From NCBI GenBank assembly GCA_043228905.1, contig JBHGNT010000006.1, forward strand, positions 2,914,001 through 2,978,000: 64,000 bases of DNA. Direction: 5' to 3'. Position numbers and translations under genes: made by a program. This stretch comes from Azolla caroliniana. Its lineage: Eukaryota; Polypodiophyta. Positions 1 to 12,955 of the stretch are shown piece by piece. The notes under the pieces were generated by a model. It was not told the DNA's origin, made no database searches, and saw only the letters and a program-made list of their open reading frames with translations. Positions within the stretch are counted from its first letter, which is position 1. Every line of letters starts with the position of its first letter.

Positions 1-1398
1 GCAACCAAAACTCCTAACTAAATGTGTCAAAAGAATAAAATGTGATGATGATGAAAGTTCAATATGTCTTTACCCCTCATTGGGACGAACAATATGTGAT
101 AAACTAACAACAAAATGTACAAAAGTCTTTGATTCTAACACTAACACAATCTTTTATAACTAAACTAAGTGGTCAATATCACATGTTATAACTCCATCCC
201 TAGATCTTGTACTTTTTCTCACAATGTAACAAACTCTATGAGAAAAACAATGCATAGGAACAATGTTTTTTATTCTAAACATAGAAAGCAAACAAATCAT
301 GTTTCGTTGAGATGCAAGGGAATGAATTAGCACAATTTTGTGGGATCCATTATCTCAACTTACTTCTAGTGTTTGGTTGGAAAGGCATTGAAGGTGAAGC
401 CTTAAAAAGGGTCATTGACTATGACATTAACATGGTTGACGGTGTTTAGTTGCAAAAGGCTTTCTAGAAAAAAAACCTAGACCAAGATGTTTCTTCGAAG
501 AAGAGATCCCAAATTTGTTCCATTGGAACACCAATCATGTGTATAGTCTTTCCTAACAATCAACTTGAGATTGAGATTGAGATTGATATTCGGCCACTTG
601 TAGCTGTCTAAGGAGGAAAATAACATCTCATATTGGAAACTAATTCTAAGTTGGGCATAAATATAGGAAGAAACACCACATTCTATCTTAAAGAAATTTA
701 ATGGTTTAACTAATTTAGCAATGGTAGAACTCTTCACGTTTTTAATAAGAGCAACACCTTTTGAATACATATATAATTTTATTTTTGGGTTGTATTATTA
801 TTTCACCCTCGATTTCAACCCCAATTTTGCGAGTTAAATTCCATTGATTAGATATTTTATGAATGAGGTCGTATAGATGGTCTTAACAACGTTTTTGTCA
901 TTTTGTTCTAGCCTGCTTGACCATTACATAGTATGTATGATTTGGTGCTTGGGCTCAATTCAAGATCTATCACAGAGAGGACCCTTATCTATATATGCAT
1001 TTTTAAGTGCACCTACCCAAATTATATCGAGTGATGTATCAGTACATCGCAAAAACCCTTGACATTATTTTCTTAATAATACATTTTAGATGTCTTGCTA
1101 CGCAAGAAAGACCTTGGAACTAAAGACTCGTCACAATGCACTTTCATATCAAGACTTCTTCTCGATGGTGATAGAGCAACATGACTTACGAGAATCCTGA
1201 GATACTAGCTATGTATGGTGATTTGGAGAGGAGGATCGAAAGATAGATATGTTTTCGACGTCCATGGAAGACTCATTGAGATCAATGAGATAGGGCCTAG
1301 GTCCGATGGGGAGGAAGGGCTTGGTCATGTTTAAGTACAGTTTTGGACATTATATCTCAGAACCATGAAAGAAACCTCGAAAGCAAGGTGGAGATGAT
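1..1398. other. Intergenic spacer, no gene recognised
   Basis: AT-rich sequence. A 97-codon open frame lies on the minus strand (477-770) but I recognise no family in it and see no supporting exon structure. Nothing else is supported here. Confidence 0.5.
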
Positions 1399-1462
1399 AT
1401 GGCCATCACCATCGCACCACCACCTACATACACACACATACGTACATCCATACACATGACAT

Positions 1463-1500
<38 letters not shown>

Positions 1501-1582
1501 TCATACAAATATCCATACATATGCATACTTCCATCCATCCAACCTTACATATATGTATACATACATACATACATACATACAT

Positions 1583-1613
<31 letters not shown>

Positions 1614-1802
1614 TACATACATACATACATACATACATACATACATACATACATACATACATACATACATACATACATACACACACACATACATACATAC
1701 ATACATACATACATGATACATACACACACACACACACATACATACATACATACATGATACATATGTACATGCATGCATGCATACATACATACATACATAC
1801 AC
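1399..1802. repeat. Compound CA / TACA microsatellite
   Basis: About 400 bp of simple sequence: a (CA)n tract near 1463-1499, then several blocks of the tetranucleotide TACA (about 1553-1802) interrupted by short CACACA runs. All frames stay open because the unit lacks stop codons, so the long open frames here (Tyr-Ile-His-Thr repeats on plus, Met-Tyr-Val-Cys on minus) are artefacts. It ends about 840 bp before the ANKRD13-like start codon. Confidence 0.95.
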
Positions 1803-1844
1803 GCGTAGTTACTGCTACATGTTGAAATTTTCTTCTCCAAATTC

Positions 1845-1897
1845 CTAGCAACATTTTGAAAAAGCTGCGTCAGGGCTCAGAACAGAGGACTCTGGTT

Positions 1898-1937
<40 letters not shown>

Positions 1938-2177
1938 AAGACACACAATCAGAGGATTAGGGTTTGGTTTTTTCTTTTTCTTTTTTATCATTCTGGATGA
2001 AAGAGCAGATGCTGGGCGATTAAAAATCAGGATTTTCTTCACTGGTAGTGGTAAGCTGAGAGAGACAGAGAGATAGATTCTAGAGAGAGAGAGACACACA
2101 CAGAGCGAGAGTGAGAGGGGCTTCTTTGCCAGCGAAATACTTGATGCCTTCGGAACAACGTGCAGTGTGGGTTTACT

Positions 2178-2217
<40 letters not shown>

Positions 2218-2640
2218 GAGATTGATTCATTGTTTATTGTTTTGGGCAAAGAGATCCATTTTAGAGCTTCTTTGATAGATCCGTGGCAACTTTGAACGGA
2301 GAACAGAGAGCAGATCATATACAGAGAAAGTATTGATCCTACATCCGGCTTCATTTTCAAAACCTGATCGAAGCCTGCTGTAGGTTATCTTTTACACCTA
2401 TTTTAGGTCTTTTCCTTGGCTGTTTTCCGCAGTGGATTTTAGGATGTTATAGGGTTTTGTAGATCTTCCTGTAGTATATTTTGCAGGGTTCTCATGTGTT
2501 ATCCCTAGTAGGATTTAGGTTTGTTTCAGATTCCAAATGCTCTATAATCAATGCCTCTGCTGATCATTGTCGGGATTTGATCCCGTGACCTTATCCTCTC
2601 AATATCAAATTTGATATTAAACCAACAAAACAGAGTCGGC
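1845..2640 (+). promoter_or_regulatory. GA-rich upstream leader of the ANKRD13-like gene
   Basis: Several (GA)n tracts, the longest near 1898-1928 and 2181-2214, lie directly upstream of the gene on the coding strand. GA tracts are common in plant core promoters and 5' leaders, where BBR/BPC proteins bind them (known for the class; binding here is inferred). A plausible 5'-UTR intron runs from a donor near 2384 (TAG|GTTATC) to an acceptor at 2632-2633 (AAAACAG|AGTC), which would place the start codon 7 bases into the second exon. No transcript evidence supports this. Confidence 0.45.
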
Positions 2641-4834
2641 ATGACCAATTCATATAAACTCTCTTTAGAGGAGATCGAGCAATTCAAGCATAGTCCTGTG
2701 CACTATGCAATAGCTCGACAAGACCATTCTACACTGAGACAGGTTTTGTCAGCACTACCTGTCTTACCAAAAGCTGGACAAGTAAAAACTGAAGATGAAT
2801 CTGCCATTTGGGAAGAGTCTGCGGAAAGGCTTTCGGCCACAATCGACCGAAGAGATGTACCAAGGCGGGAAACACCCTTACACTTAGCTGTCCGCCTCTC
2901 GGACCCTGTTTCTGTTGAATTGCTTATGACATCTGGTGCCGACTGGAGCCTCCAAAATGAACATGGTTGGAGTGCCCTCCAAGAAGCCATTTGTGCACGA
3001 GAAGAACAAATCGCTATCATTATCACTAGACATTACCAACCTTTGGCTTGGGCTAAATGGTGCCGCCGCCTCCCCAGAATCACCGGTGCGATGCGACGCA
3101 TGAGAGATTTCTATATGGAAATCACCTTCAATTTTGAGAGTTCTGTCATACCCTTCATTAGCCGCATCGCACCCTCAGATACATACCGTATATGGAAGAG
3201 GGGCTCGAATCTAAGGGCTGATATGACCCTAGCTGGATTCGATGGATTTAAGATCCAACGGTCAGATCAAACCTTCATGTTCCTCGGTGATGGAAGTGAA
3301 GATGGTAAAGTTGCCTCGGGATCTCTTCTCATGCTCACTCATAAAGATAAAGAGGTCACCAATGCACTGGAAGGTGCTGGTGCCCAGCCCTCGGAAGCTG
3401 AAATCGCACAGGAAGTTGCGATCATGTCACAAACCAATATGTATCGCCCTGGGATAGATGTTACAGAGGCAGAGTTGTTCCCTCAATTATCGTGGAGAAG
3501 ACAAGAGAAGGCAGAAATGGTAGGGCCATGGAAAGCTAAGGTTTATGACATGCATCATGTTCATGTAAGTGTGAGGTCAAGACGGGTCCCGGGGGCAATG
3601 ACCGATGAAGAGCTTTTCGCAGCCGAGACCGACACTCAAGCTGAACAAGAAGATGATTATACGGACCTTTTAACTGAAGAGGAAAAGAGGCAGCTAGAGG
3701 ATGCTCTTGGGATGGATACACCAGAGGATGATGATGACAGCAATAACAATGGTTCCCGGCAAGATACACGTACCAGAAGTGATGCTGACCATGATAACAT
3801 GGGAAATAATGTATCATCATCAACTGCCATGTCTGAAAACGAACCGAATAGCTTGATGGGTGGTTCAGGAAACTCGAGCCGGGACCTAAAAAAACGCTGG
3901 TTTGGTTTTGGTAGCAAAAGCAAATCTGAGAAGAAACCCTCTCCATCATCCAGTAGGAGACTTGAAAGTAATGGTGATGTTATTAGATCATCGGATGTGA
4001 GCTTGATCACTGGAAATATGTCAAAACAGGCTTCAAAGGAATCATTTGACAGTGGTGGAGAGAATGCGAATGATGCCTGTGTGGATGGATCATTATCGAA
4101 AAAGGGAAAAGTGAAAAATGGTGGGAAAGTTAATGGAATGAAAGAAAAGCGAAGTCAACAAGTCTTGGTGAATTCCAATGGCAATCACGAGAGTGAATAT
4201 AAGAAGGGACTTAGGCCAGTGCTATGGCTGACACCGGATTTCCCTCTCAAAACGGAAGAGTTATTGCCACTCTTGGATATTTTGGCCAACAAAGTGAAAG
4301 CAGTTCGGCGTTTGCGAGAGTTGCTAACTACAAAACTACCGTTGGGCACTTTCCCGGTGAAGGTAACAGAAACCTAACTAGTGTCCATATGTAGATCTCT
4401 TTGAACTCAATCAAAGCCCCCAAAAAGCTTATTTAATAGTCTTTGATGATCAATTTTAGGTGGCAATTCCTATTATACCAACTATACGAGTTGTGGTGAC
4501 ATTCAATAAATTTGAAGAACTTGTGAATAGTGAAGAATTTAGTACACCACTTTCGAGCCCAGCGCACTTTCCGGAATCAAAAGACAAAGAGAATGAAACA
4601 ACTCAATCTTCATCAGGCTCATGGTTATCATGGATCCGGGGGTCACGAGATCAAGTCGGGAGTTCATCACTTGCGCAAGAAGATTGTGCAGAAGACATAG
4701 ACCCGTTTGTCATCCCTAGTGACTATACATGGATTGACATGAAAGAGAAGAAAAAGCGGTTGAAAGCCAAGAAAGCTAAAAGCAAGAAGCCCAAAAAGCC
4801 AGTGAAATCAACAGATGGAGAGGGCAATGAATGA
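2641..4834 (+). CDS. ANKRD13-like ankyrin repeat / GPCR-chaperone domain protein
   Basis: Two coding exons, 2641-4362 and 4460-4834, joined across a 97 bp GT-AG intron between complete codons (Phe-Pro-Val-Lys then Val-Ala-Ile-Pro); 698 aa. The start is ATG at 2641; the frame extends upstream only through a TTG at 2611. Ankyrin repeats lie at about residues 17-40, 77-106 and 108-138 (TPLHLAV, GADWSLQNEHGWSALQEA). The rest is the ANKRD13 C-terminal (GPCR-chaperone) domain, with GLRPVLWLTPDFPL and RVVVTFNKFEEL near the end and a Ser/Asp-rich insert at about 355-520. A Lys-rich tail (KEKKKRLKAKKAK) follows. Animal ANKRD13A/B/D bind K63 ubiquitin on endocytosed receptors and ANKRD13C acts at the ER; the plant role is not established. 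Residues 346-359 (EEEKRQLEDAL...) resemble a degenerate ubiquitin-interacting motif. Reading frame is intact. Confidence 0.9.
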
Positions 4835-7544
4835 TTGGAAATTGCATTTGTGCTGGACTTTTCTTTGGCATTCCATTCTGGTATGGAAACCGGACTTCAT
4901 GTTCAAAAGCTAGATAGCAACATTTCTTATAGCATCAATGCCCAGAGCTGAAAGTATGCAGGGAAGAATATGTTTGCTGATTTCTTGGCATGTGGAGGTA
5001 TGCTTTTCATTTTGGTGAATTTGGAAGTAATTCACAATTATTTGTCTTTGAAAGGAAAGGGAAGAAATTAGTTTATATGTAGCATAATGAATGCAAATGA
5101 AGTGAAAACACTTGCAAAAAGATGCATACTTATATCATAAAATATATCTTTGAATTGATTAAATTTGCTATATTTGATGTCCACGAGTTTATTTTGTTTT
5201 GGACACAAACAGCCATCTTATGTTCTTTGTTACAAAAGCGTACATAGTCAATCTTGATCCTTACAACCACATGAACACTTTAATTTTGTTATCGGATGTG
5301 ATTAGAGGTTGTCGTGTTTGATCCATGTTTCCCATGACCACAATGGTGTCTATGGAGACAATAAAAAAAGATGGAGAAAAGTACTTCGAAGGTGGATAAG
5401 GATGGTAAGGTTGACAATCATTCATGGTCTTGGTATGGTCGATTTGTCAAGTTGACAAAAACTGAATAGCAAGAGTATATGTAAAATGACTTTCATAAGT
5501 TTCCAGAAAGTGCTAATATTCTTACTTAGTGATCTTATACCTTTATTGCTTTAGGCCAGCAACAAATATACCTACAAATGGTAATAGTAGAAAACCCCAA
5601 TCAAGGTATAAATGAATGTATGTGCAAAGAGAGCTTAACATTGATTGGGATATGTAATGAGTGAAGTCCAAGTAGATATGTGATCAATCTAAATGATGAA
5701 TATTGGTTGTGAAGTGTCTTTAACAATTTCGGATGAGTTTATTCATAAGTATGCTAATAAAATTATTGAAATTATAGGGTGTCTCATCACCAACGCAGTG
5801 AGACTAGGCTGTAAAGATTATGTGCTGGGTTGATCAACAGACCCAACTACATATCATGGAAGGGCAAAATACAATCTGTAGATGTTAGTTCATTCTGAAA
5901 ATTCGTTCTGTTAGAAATCTAAAGAGCTAGTCATAAATGTCTCCTTTGACGTATTTTTTTTCAACCTATCTCAGAATAATGAAATGCCGATGCAATGTTT
6001 GAACCTTCAACAATATATGGAAACATTATGAAAGGAATATGCAAATAGATTAAAGTGCAATGGGCAACCAGAATGAAAGCAAATTTTTAGCACCAAATTC
6101 CAGTCATTGTTAATAATGAAAATAGATGACAATCCAATCAAGAGGATGTGATGGATTAAGAGCATCCACCTTTGGTGGACTGAACAAACTATCTCAACAC
6201 CATATTGTGAATGGATCATAATTAAACTAGTGATTGCATGATGAAAACTAGTCATTTGAAGTAGTTCAACTTGAGTGCCCCTCTTCCCATCTTGAATTTT
6301 CCATCAAACCCTTTTGCCAACTTGATCTACAACACCACCAATACATGAACAGGTTATAACATTCATTCTACTCCACGTGGATGATTGTGTGAAAATGACG
6401 AGAACTAAATGATGGTTTGTCATGCATTAACTTCATATACTACATTAATTTGTAATAATTTGTAATAATTTGCACATGTTTAAAATATCATAAAACATGC
6501 ATTGAATAACCATAAAATCACACACATATAATATCGTATGTGATAACTTTATGTAGCAAGTGAACGTAGATAACTTTATATTATATCGTTCGGAGAAATC
6601 ATTGTGATAATACTTAATAAGGATGAGAAGACAACAAAAACAAATAGAGGCATTATCAAACATTGCACTAAAGCTACTAGTTCAATGCAACGCCAAAGAT
6701 AACCAACAATTGTTTTCTAAAACGCATTTTGCTAAGAGGGAATTCACATCCCTTATGATGTTAATGTTTCCCATTCTTATTTGTGAAGGTTTGATATCAA
6801 ATTTGAGGGGGAGGAATTGAAATACATTTTGTAGAGGAATTGACAATTGTTACGACGATCTCATTTCTCACTCTTATAGAAATGTATAGGAAATCCACAT
6901 CCCCTATATTGCTAATATTTCTCACACTTAATGCAGCCTAATGTTCAATATCAAAAGTGTAGGAAATATGCTTCCTTCGACCTATATTGCTTAGTATGAT
7001 GTCTTATCTAACCTTCTACACTTTTGGCCTATTGGGGTGAGATGCTCACACATCTTCTCTTATTGAACCCATACTCCTCTATGTGTAAATAACCTTTGTA
7101 AATAAAGGAGACATAATCTTGTATGATGAACTCACATGATATGCGTTGGTAATTTGTAGCCTAAGGTAAATGTAAACGCATAATAAAAGAAACAAGGCCA
7201 TAACAGACTACATGGGTTAAACAAAAATGGAAATACAATATAAAAAATTTAAGTGGGGAAGATTTGTGTGCATTAAAGACATATTGATCAAAAGGACTAG
7301 TGTTGGAGTACCAAGTGACAAGTGACGGTGAGTCAAGGGAGGGGAGATTAATAAGTCGTGATGAATCACATAATTCAAAAGGTTTACTCTCACAAACCCA
7401 TAAATGTGCACAAAAGAAAAAACCTACACTTCATATAAGGTTATATTTGTCTTGTCATTCCTTTATACCGCATGTGGAAACCTATTCATCTAGGAAGCTT
7501 TTAGTTATGTGTGGTCTTGCTTTTTGGCAGACTCAAAAATCAAT
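4835..7544. other. 3' flank of the ANKRD13-like gene and spacer
   Basis: The first few hundred bases are probably the gene's 3' UTR. The remainder is AT-rich sequence with scattered stops in all frames. I see no gene, clear transposon end or tandem repeat. The homology of the large tandem duplication begins at about 7545. Confidence 0.5.
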
Positions 7545-8239
7545 TCACATTTGTCGATTTGGACATTAATCCTTCGAGCCTCGTCTTGTTGTTTTCTGTT
7601 TGTCTAGAAATTATAGCTAATGTAAATATATTATGAATTAAGATTTTTATATTTACTCAAAAAGGCAAAAATGGTTAACTTTTAGTATGCATTAACAATT
7701 ATGTGCATTAGCATAATAAGAGATTAAGTGCATGTGAAATCTTAATTGATCCATTTATCATAGGCAAAGAACGTCAAAAACACTAACATCATATACATGT
7801 ATATGAGTAAGTTTTGGTACGATGGATAAACCCAAACTTGTAGTGATGCTTGAACAAGATTACTCATATTGTACATTTAATACAACTGGTTTTCATATGT
7901 ATAGAAAAATTTCAAAACATATAATACTCAAAAGAGTAAATAGGACATAGATAGTTTATTAACACTTGTGTAGGCCCAAGGACTTGACATTCTTAATGCA
8001 CGAGGAGACATCTCATAATGCACAAGGAGACACAACAACATTGTCAAGGAAATGTAACAACATCGTCTTTGCAAAAAGAGAAAAAATAAGGACCTATGAT
8101 AAGGTCAATAAATATAAAGTTGTAGTGCTAAACAAGTTTTTGCCATGTGCTTGTTAGTTCTTGCCAAGTAACAAAAATCAATTCCTCTAAATGTAAATCC
8201 CTAGATATTTCCTCACTAATCAATATCCTTTCCCTACTT

Positions 8240-9749
8240 TTTTCCAAAACAATATTTTTCATTAGTATAAAATCTTCATACATGAGAAAATGATTAGTCT
8301 GACAACATTGCAAAAGCTGTGGCCATGATAGGCCAATAAAAAACTCAAAGACTCAAAGTAGAAGACTACAAAGAACGGTGGACACACGTACATGACTCTT
8401 CTTCCCATCTCATGTGATCATTGGCTAAGACCCAATGTTCCTCCATCTTCTTCCATTCTCGCATGCTGATCAGCATACAAATAAACGAAATTGCTTCTTA
8501 CATCCACAACAACCATCTCGCCTTCTCGCGAATCGGCACCAAAATTTGGCTTGCCATGTCCTTGATTTCCTTCCATCAAGCATCCTGCCATATAGACCAC
8601 AAACAAATTAATGTAAAAAAACCCTCACCAACTCATGATAATATGCTTCTTCAACCCCCACACCATCTACACTCCTCCTTATCACTCATAAGAAAATTGC
8701 TTCTTACATCCACAACAACCATCTTGCCTTATCGCTAATTGGCACCCAATTTTGGCTTGCCATGTCCTTGATTTTCACCAACATCATTTATCCTGACAAA
8801 AAGATCAACGGTCATCTATATTATATCATGTTATTTCTACTAAAGATGGTGCTGGTGGCGGGAATAACCATCGAGGCGGTACATAGTTCCACTTGACATC
8901 TGTGGCTTCATTCAACATAATAGGTATAGACGACCAAACTTTACGAATTCTCATTCTTTTCTTATTAGTTGTGTGTCCAAAACCCTTATAACTATCATAT
9001 TCACCTTGAATTGTATGTACCAATAAGTTCCAAAAGGACTTAACCTGATCCATGATGTGAGTGTTTTCATCATTGTATAGCTTGGAGCACTTAGCTTTCC
9101 AAAGAATCCATAAAGCCAAAGAGGAGACAATTTGCTAGACGTGACTCCGGGAGAAAAACTTGATTCCATGCAATGAAGTTAAAGTATAGTCTACCTGCAA
9201 ACTTGTGACACCTAATGACAAAGAAGAGTAATGTTGATGATAGAAAGTCATTTGTTGATCTAACCTTCCCCATAAGACTGCACCCCACGTAAAAATCCTT
9301 GACCTATACTTACGACCTAGTAGCCTAAGAATTCTAAACCAAAACTTTTTTGCGACAACACATTCCCAAAATACATGATGCAATGACTCACTTGCATAAC
9401 CACACATAACACACGACCGATTAGTTACAAATCCCCTCATCAAATCACCTACTGGCAACGCATAATGAATCATCAACCAACGAAAGTGTAATATCTTGTT
9501 CATACATTTAATTGACCAAAAGTGTTTCCAAAACATCATCATCTGAGAAGATGATACATTACCTTCGTCCCAATACTTTTTTCCCGCAGGTATTGACTCA
9601 ATTTAACACAACATAAAGTTTCTCCCGAACGCCACCGAATATGTGAAGAATGGCAGGACCTTAGTGGAATTATTAGGCATGGACAATTTCCAACCATAAT
9701 CCGCAGGATCCCACTGCAGATCCACAAGTGGTCTAGCGTGTACAACCCA
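8240..9749 (-). mobile_element. 5'-truncated LINE with 18 bp target-site duplication
   Basis: An identical 18-mer (AATATCCTTTCCCTACTT) flanks the element at 8222-8239 and 9750-9767; copy B has one version of the site near 29285-29310 and no insert. The element reads on the minus strand: the T-run at its left edge is the complement of the poly(A) end. Minus-strand fragments at 9135-9542 and 8826-9119 encode the plant LINE zf-RVT region (ALPVGDLM, CVMCGYASESLHHVFWEC) and the downstream Trp-rich tail (WILWKAKCSK, YVPPRWLFPP). The coding part is broken by frameshifts and stops. About 100 bp is repeated inside it (8491-8587 and 8694-8797). Confidence 0.9.
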
Positions 9750-9767
9750 AATATCCTTTCCCTACTT

Positions 9768-11084
9768 ATCTACATGTTTGTAATGTACTTGATTCTTAAT
9801 ATTGTTTTCATTCATGATAGTTCCTATAATGAGGAACTAAAGTCTAATACCCCCTTCTCCCTTGCTTATTCTAGTTGACAATATTGTGGCGTCCAAGTGT
9901 CACCCTTGACGTAAAAGCAAGTTAAAACTCATTATCAAAGAACAATTTCTTTTTAGGACCGAATATCAACATCGACAAGGCAACATGTTGATCATCAAAT
10001 TGACCAACTTGGTTCCTTCCAATGTCCCCATACATTTTGGCAAGAGAAAATTACCAATGGCAACCTATCAATGGATTTCTATATGTCCCTTCTATCTATT
10101 ATGTTCATAATTTTCGACTGGATTGACGCTAGGTAGAGGGTGCCCGGCACTTGATGGCCTTCCAACATATGTTGCACATTGCCTCACGAGAGGGGATGGA
10201 CATACGTATGTGAATATGAGTTCCAAACAATTGACATAGTGGGTGTAGACAACACATACATAATGTGTAGGTGGGAGAATTTTTAATGAGACCTTATCAC
10301 TAGTTTGTAATTAATGAAAAAGCTAAGGCTGATCTAACAATCAATGCAATCAGTAATAATGAGTTGTTTTAATGAATGCACTTCTTCTTTTTACAACCCA
10401 CAATGGTTTATGCATCACTACTTTGGTATCCATTGGGCATGGGGCAAAGTCCTATATGTTCAAATCAAATCAACTCACACCATCTTAAATTTGTCTATGC
10501 GATGACATTATATGTCACATATAGTATTGGTCTTCTTCATACCAACTATATTGTCTAATCATTATAAACTAATTGTGTGGCTATTTTCGTATTCAATCAC
10601 AATCCAACATAACCACCCTCTTTGTCAAACTTTCCATGCCTACACCCAAAAAAACGCGAGTGGCAATAAAGTAAAGCCTTTATAGCAAAGTTTTTTTATT
10701 CAAAAGTCAAAAAACATTACTTTGCTTTGTGGATACTTTTGTTGTCTCGTTGATTACTATGAGTATTTTAGTATTCTTAGATATTGACACGTTGTCAAAT
10801 AAGTCATTGTGCTACATTGACATAATAAAATGTCTTATGTGAGATAAAATACTATATGTCCATGTTCTTACAATGTATGTTTCTCCCAAACCATTTGCCC
10901 TATGTTTCGTTGCTCCTAGCTTGGTATTCACATGGTTTTTCTATCATCATGTTCCATCATTTCAATACATAACATGGTCATAACTTATATGTTTGTCATC
11001 TTGGAGGCAAGTTCATAAGGTGAATTTAATGAAAGTCATTTTCTTGACTAGACCATTTTAAAATGATATTATCATCTTTATTCA
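9768..11084. other. Anonymous duplicated spacer (copy A)
   Basis: Matches copy B at about 29306-31225 apart from the LINE insertion private to B. It has no coding potential that I can support; stops occur in all frames. Confidence 0.5.
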
Positions 11085-11257
11085 TAACTGCATTAATAAC
11101 TCCAATGTGAAATCAATGTGTGTCACTTTCTACATGTGTGTGTGTGTGTGTCCTAGGAGGGTCATGAGTCATGGTTCATCCTATTAGAATTCTTTACAAA
11201 TAATTTCAATATACATATGTATCTCTACCTGAATGTCTCCTCTCTCTCACTTTAATT

Positions 11258-11790
11258 ATTTTTTTCCAAAAAAAAACTACTTCCATAGTTAAGTCAATGT
11301 ACATAGGATAATATACAACTCATATCTTACAGGCCAACTTGCATGGCGAAAAAGAAAACAACATGTATAAAGGAATCATCAAAAAACTCCTAATCACCAC
11401 ATCATCCGCTAAGCATAGAATTACTCGGCCGCAATACCCTCAACGTGAGCCTCATATAACCCTAATTAAGGATAGACATCCTCCAATCTCTTCACGTGGC
11501 AGCACCCATCTATATGTTAGGTACACCCAGAGGGAACAACCACCGTGGTGGCTGATATATCAACTTTGCTTTGCCATCCACCATATGCAGCAGTGGAGAA
11601 CCTCTCCATTTCAAAAGGAAACAAGCTCTAGATTCTTTACTCGTGTTTGAGGACCCCTGAAGGCTTTCAAACGCTCCTTGTAACATAGAAATAAGATTAA
11701 ACCATATCATCATTAAACTCTCAACTGGTGGGGTTCGCTTACCTAAGAAAGTCTCCTTGCACCTAGATACCCACACTTGCCAAATTGTAA
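11258..11790 (-). mobile_element. LINE 3' fragment (copy A only)
   Basis: The left edge shows the complement of the LINE tail (T-run, CC, A-run, then ACTACTTCCATAGTTAA). A minus-strand frame at 11510-11776 ends in the Trp-rich LINE C-terminal motif (YQPPRWLFPLG) and contains TFLGKRTPP-type LINE tail sequence. The right edge is approximate and I found no clear target-site duplication. The surrounding block of about 11085-12775 is absent from copy B. Confidence 0.65.
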
Positions 11791-12902
11791 AATAATAGGT
11801 AAAACCCTAATGATCATTAAATCCGACTAAGAGTGCAAACATAATAAAAAAGAAACCATAATGTGAGACAACGAAACCACTCTACAAATAAGAGGAAAGA
11901 CATTAGGTTGACTATAATGTTGAGGTTGTGTGAACATTGGCCCAATAGCTTTAATTGAACATTGTGAAAAATCCCTTTCAAACTCCTACATCCTTGTTGG
12001 TGTGTGCAATTATAATTGGTAATGTTAATATCCATGGTGATATACAACCTTTTTGGTATACCCATGTCTTCACTTCTTCCACAACAACATCTAGCTTGAA
12101 TGCTCAAGGTTAGTGCATGGTATTAATACTACTTTGGTAACAAGCATTTCAATCGACATTGAACATTAGTCAATATAATTCTCACAAGATTTTGTTAGAC
12201 GTTTATAAAATATGGGGGTTTATCTAAAACACATCGAGGTTTAACTTAAACACATTGAGAGCCACCCCTACCTTGGTGTATGTTTTTGTTTTTACGGAAA
12301 AATATAATCATGATAGAGATAGAGGAACGATTATGAGGTATGTGGATAAGTTAATAAAACCATCATTGTTATTATTATTATTAGAATGCAAACTAAGAAT
12401 CAAGATATAGAGAAAGTCAAACCTTCGCGAGCCATGGATACATTGTTGAACACAAATAAATGATGAGCTTAGAAATCTCGAAGTTACCGATATTGAAATT
12501 TTTTTCTAATCTTTGCAATCTAATCACAAAGAGACAACACCAAACCTTATGGATTTAACATTTCATATAGAGATTTGTCCAAAAAAGACTTTTAATATCT
12601 ATCATGTGTTGAGCATCATGGTTCATGTATTGCCAAACTAAGCATTGTGGAGTAATGATTGCACATACCATGAAATCTAGGACTTCCCTTTTTAGCCTTG
12701 TTGATATGTAGTTTTGACACGAATGATCACTATGCCATATATAACTCTATCGTATGCATGTGACTTCAAACTCAAGGTATATTGAAAATATTTTCTACAA
12801 TGATAAGTGTGCCATATAAAGGGGAATGTTTACAATCTTGAACATAAAGTGGAGTATATTATGTTCAATTAATGGAAGATTTTCAAAGAATGGTGGTTTT
12901 GA

Positions 12903-12955
<53 letters not shown>

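Noticed and set aside
477-770. 97-codon minus-strand frame
   Set aside because: No recognisable family, no splice or promoter context, no duplicate elsewhere in the window; possibly a gene or transposon fragment but not supportable.
1350-1854. Long open frames on both strands (His-Thr-Tyr-Ile and Val-Cys-Met-Tyr repeats)
   Set aside because: They are translations of the TACA/CA microsatellite, whose unit lacks stop codons; overlapping frames on both strands are open for the same reason.
3536-4010. Antisense open frames over the ANKRD13-like exon
   Set aside because: Shadows of the coding strand; the plus strand carries the conserved domain.
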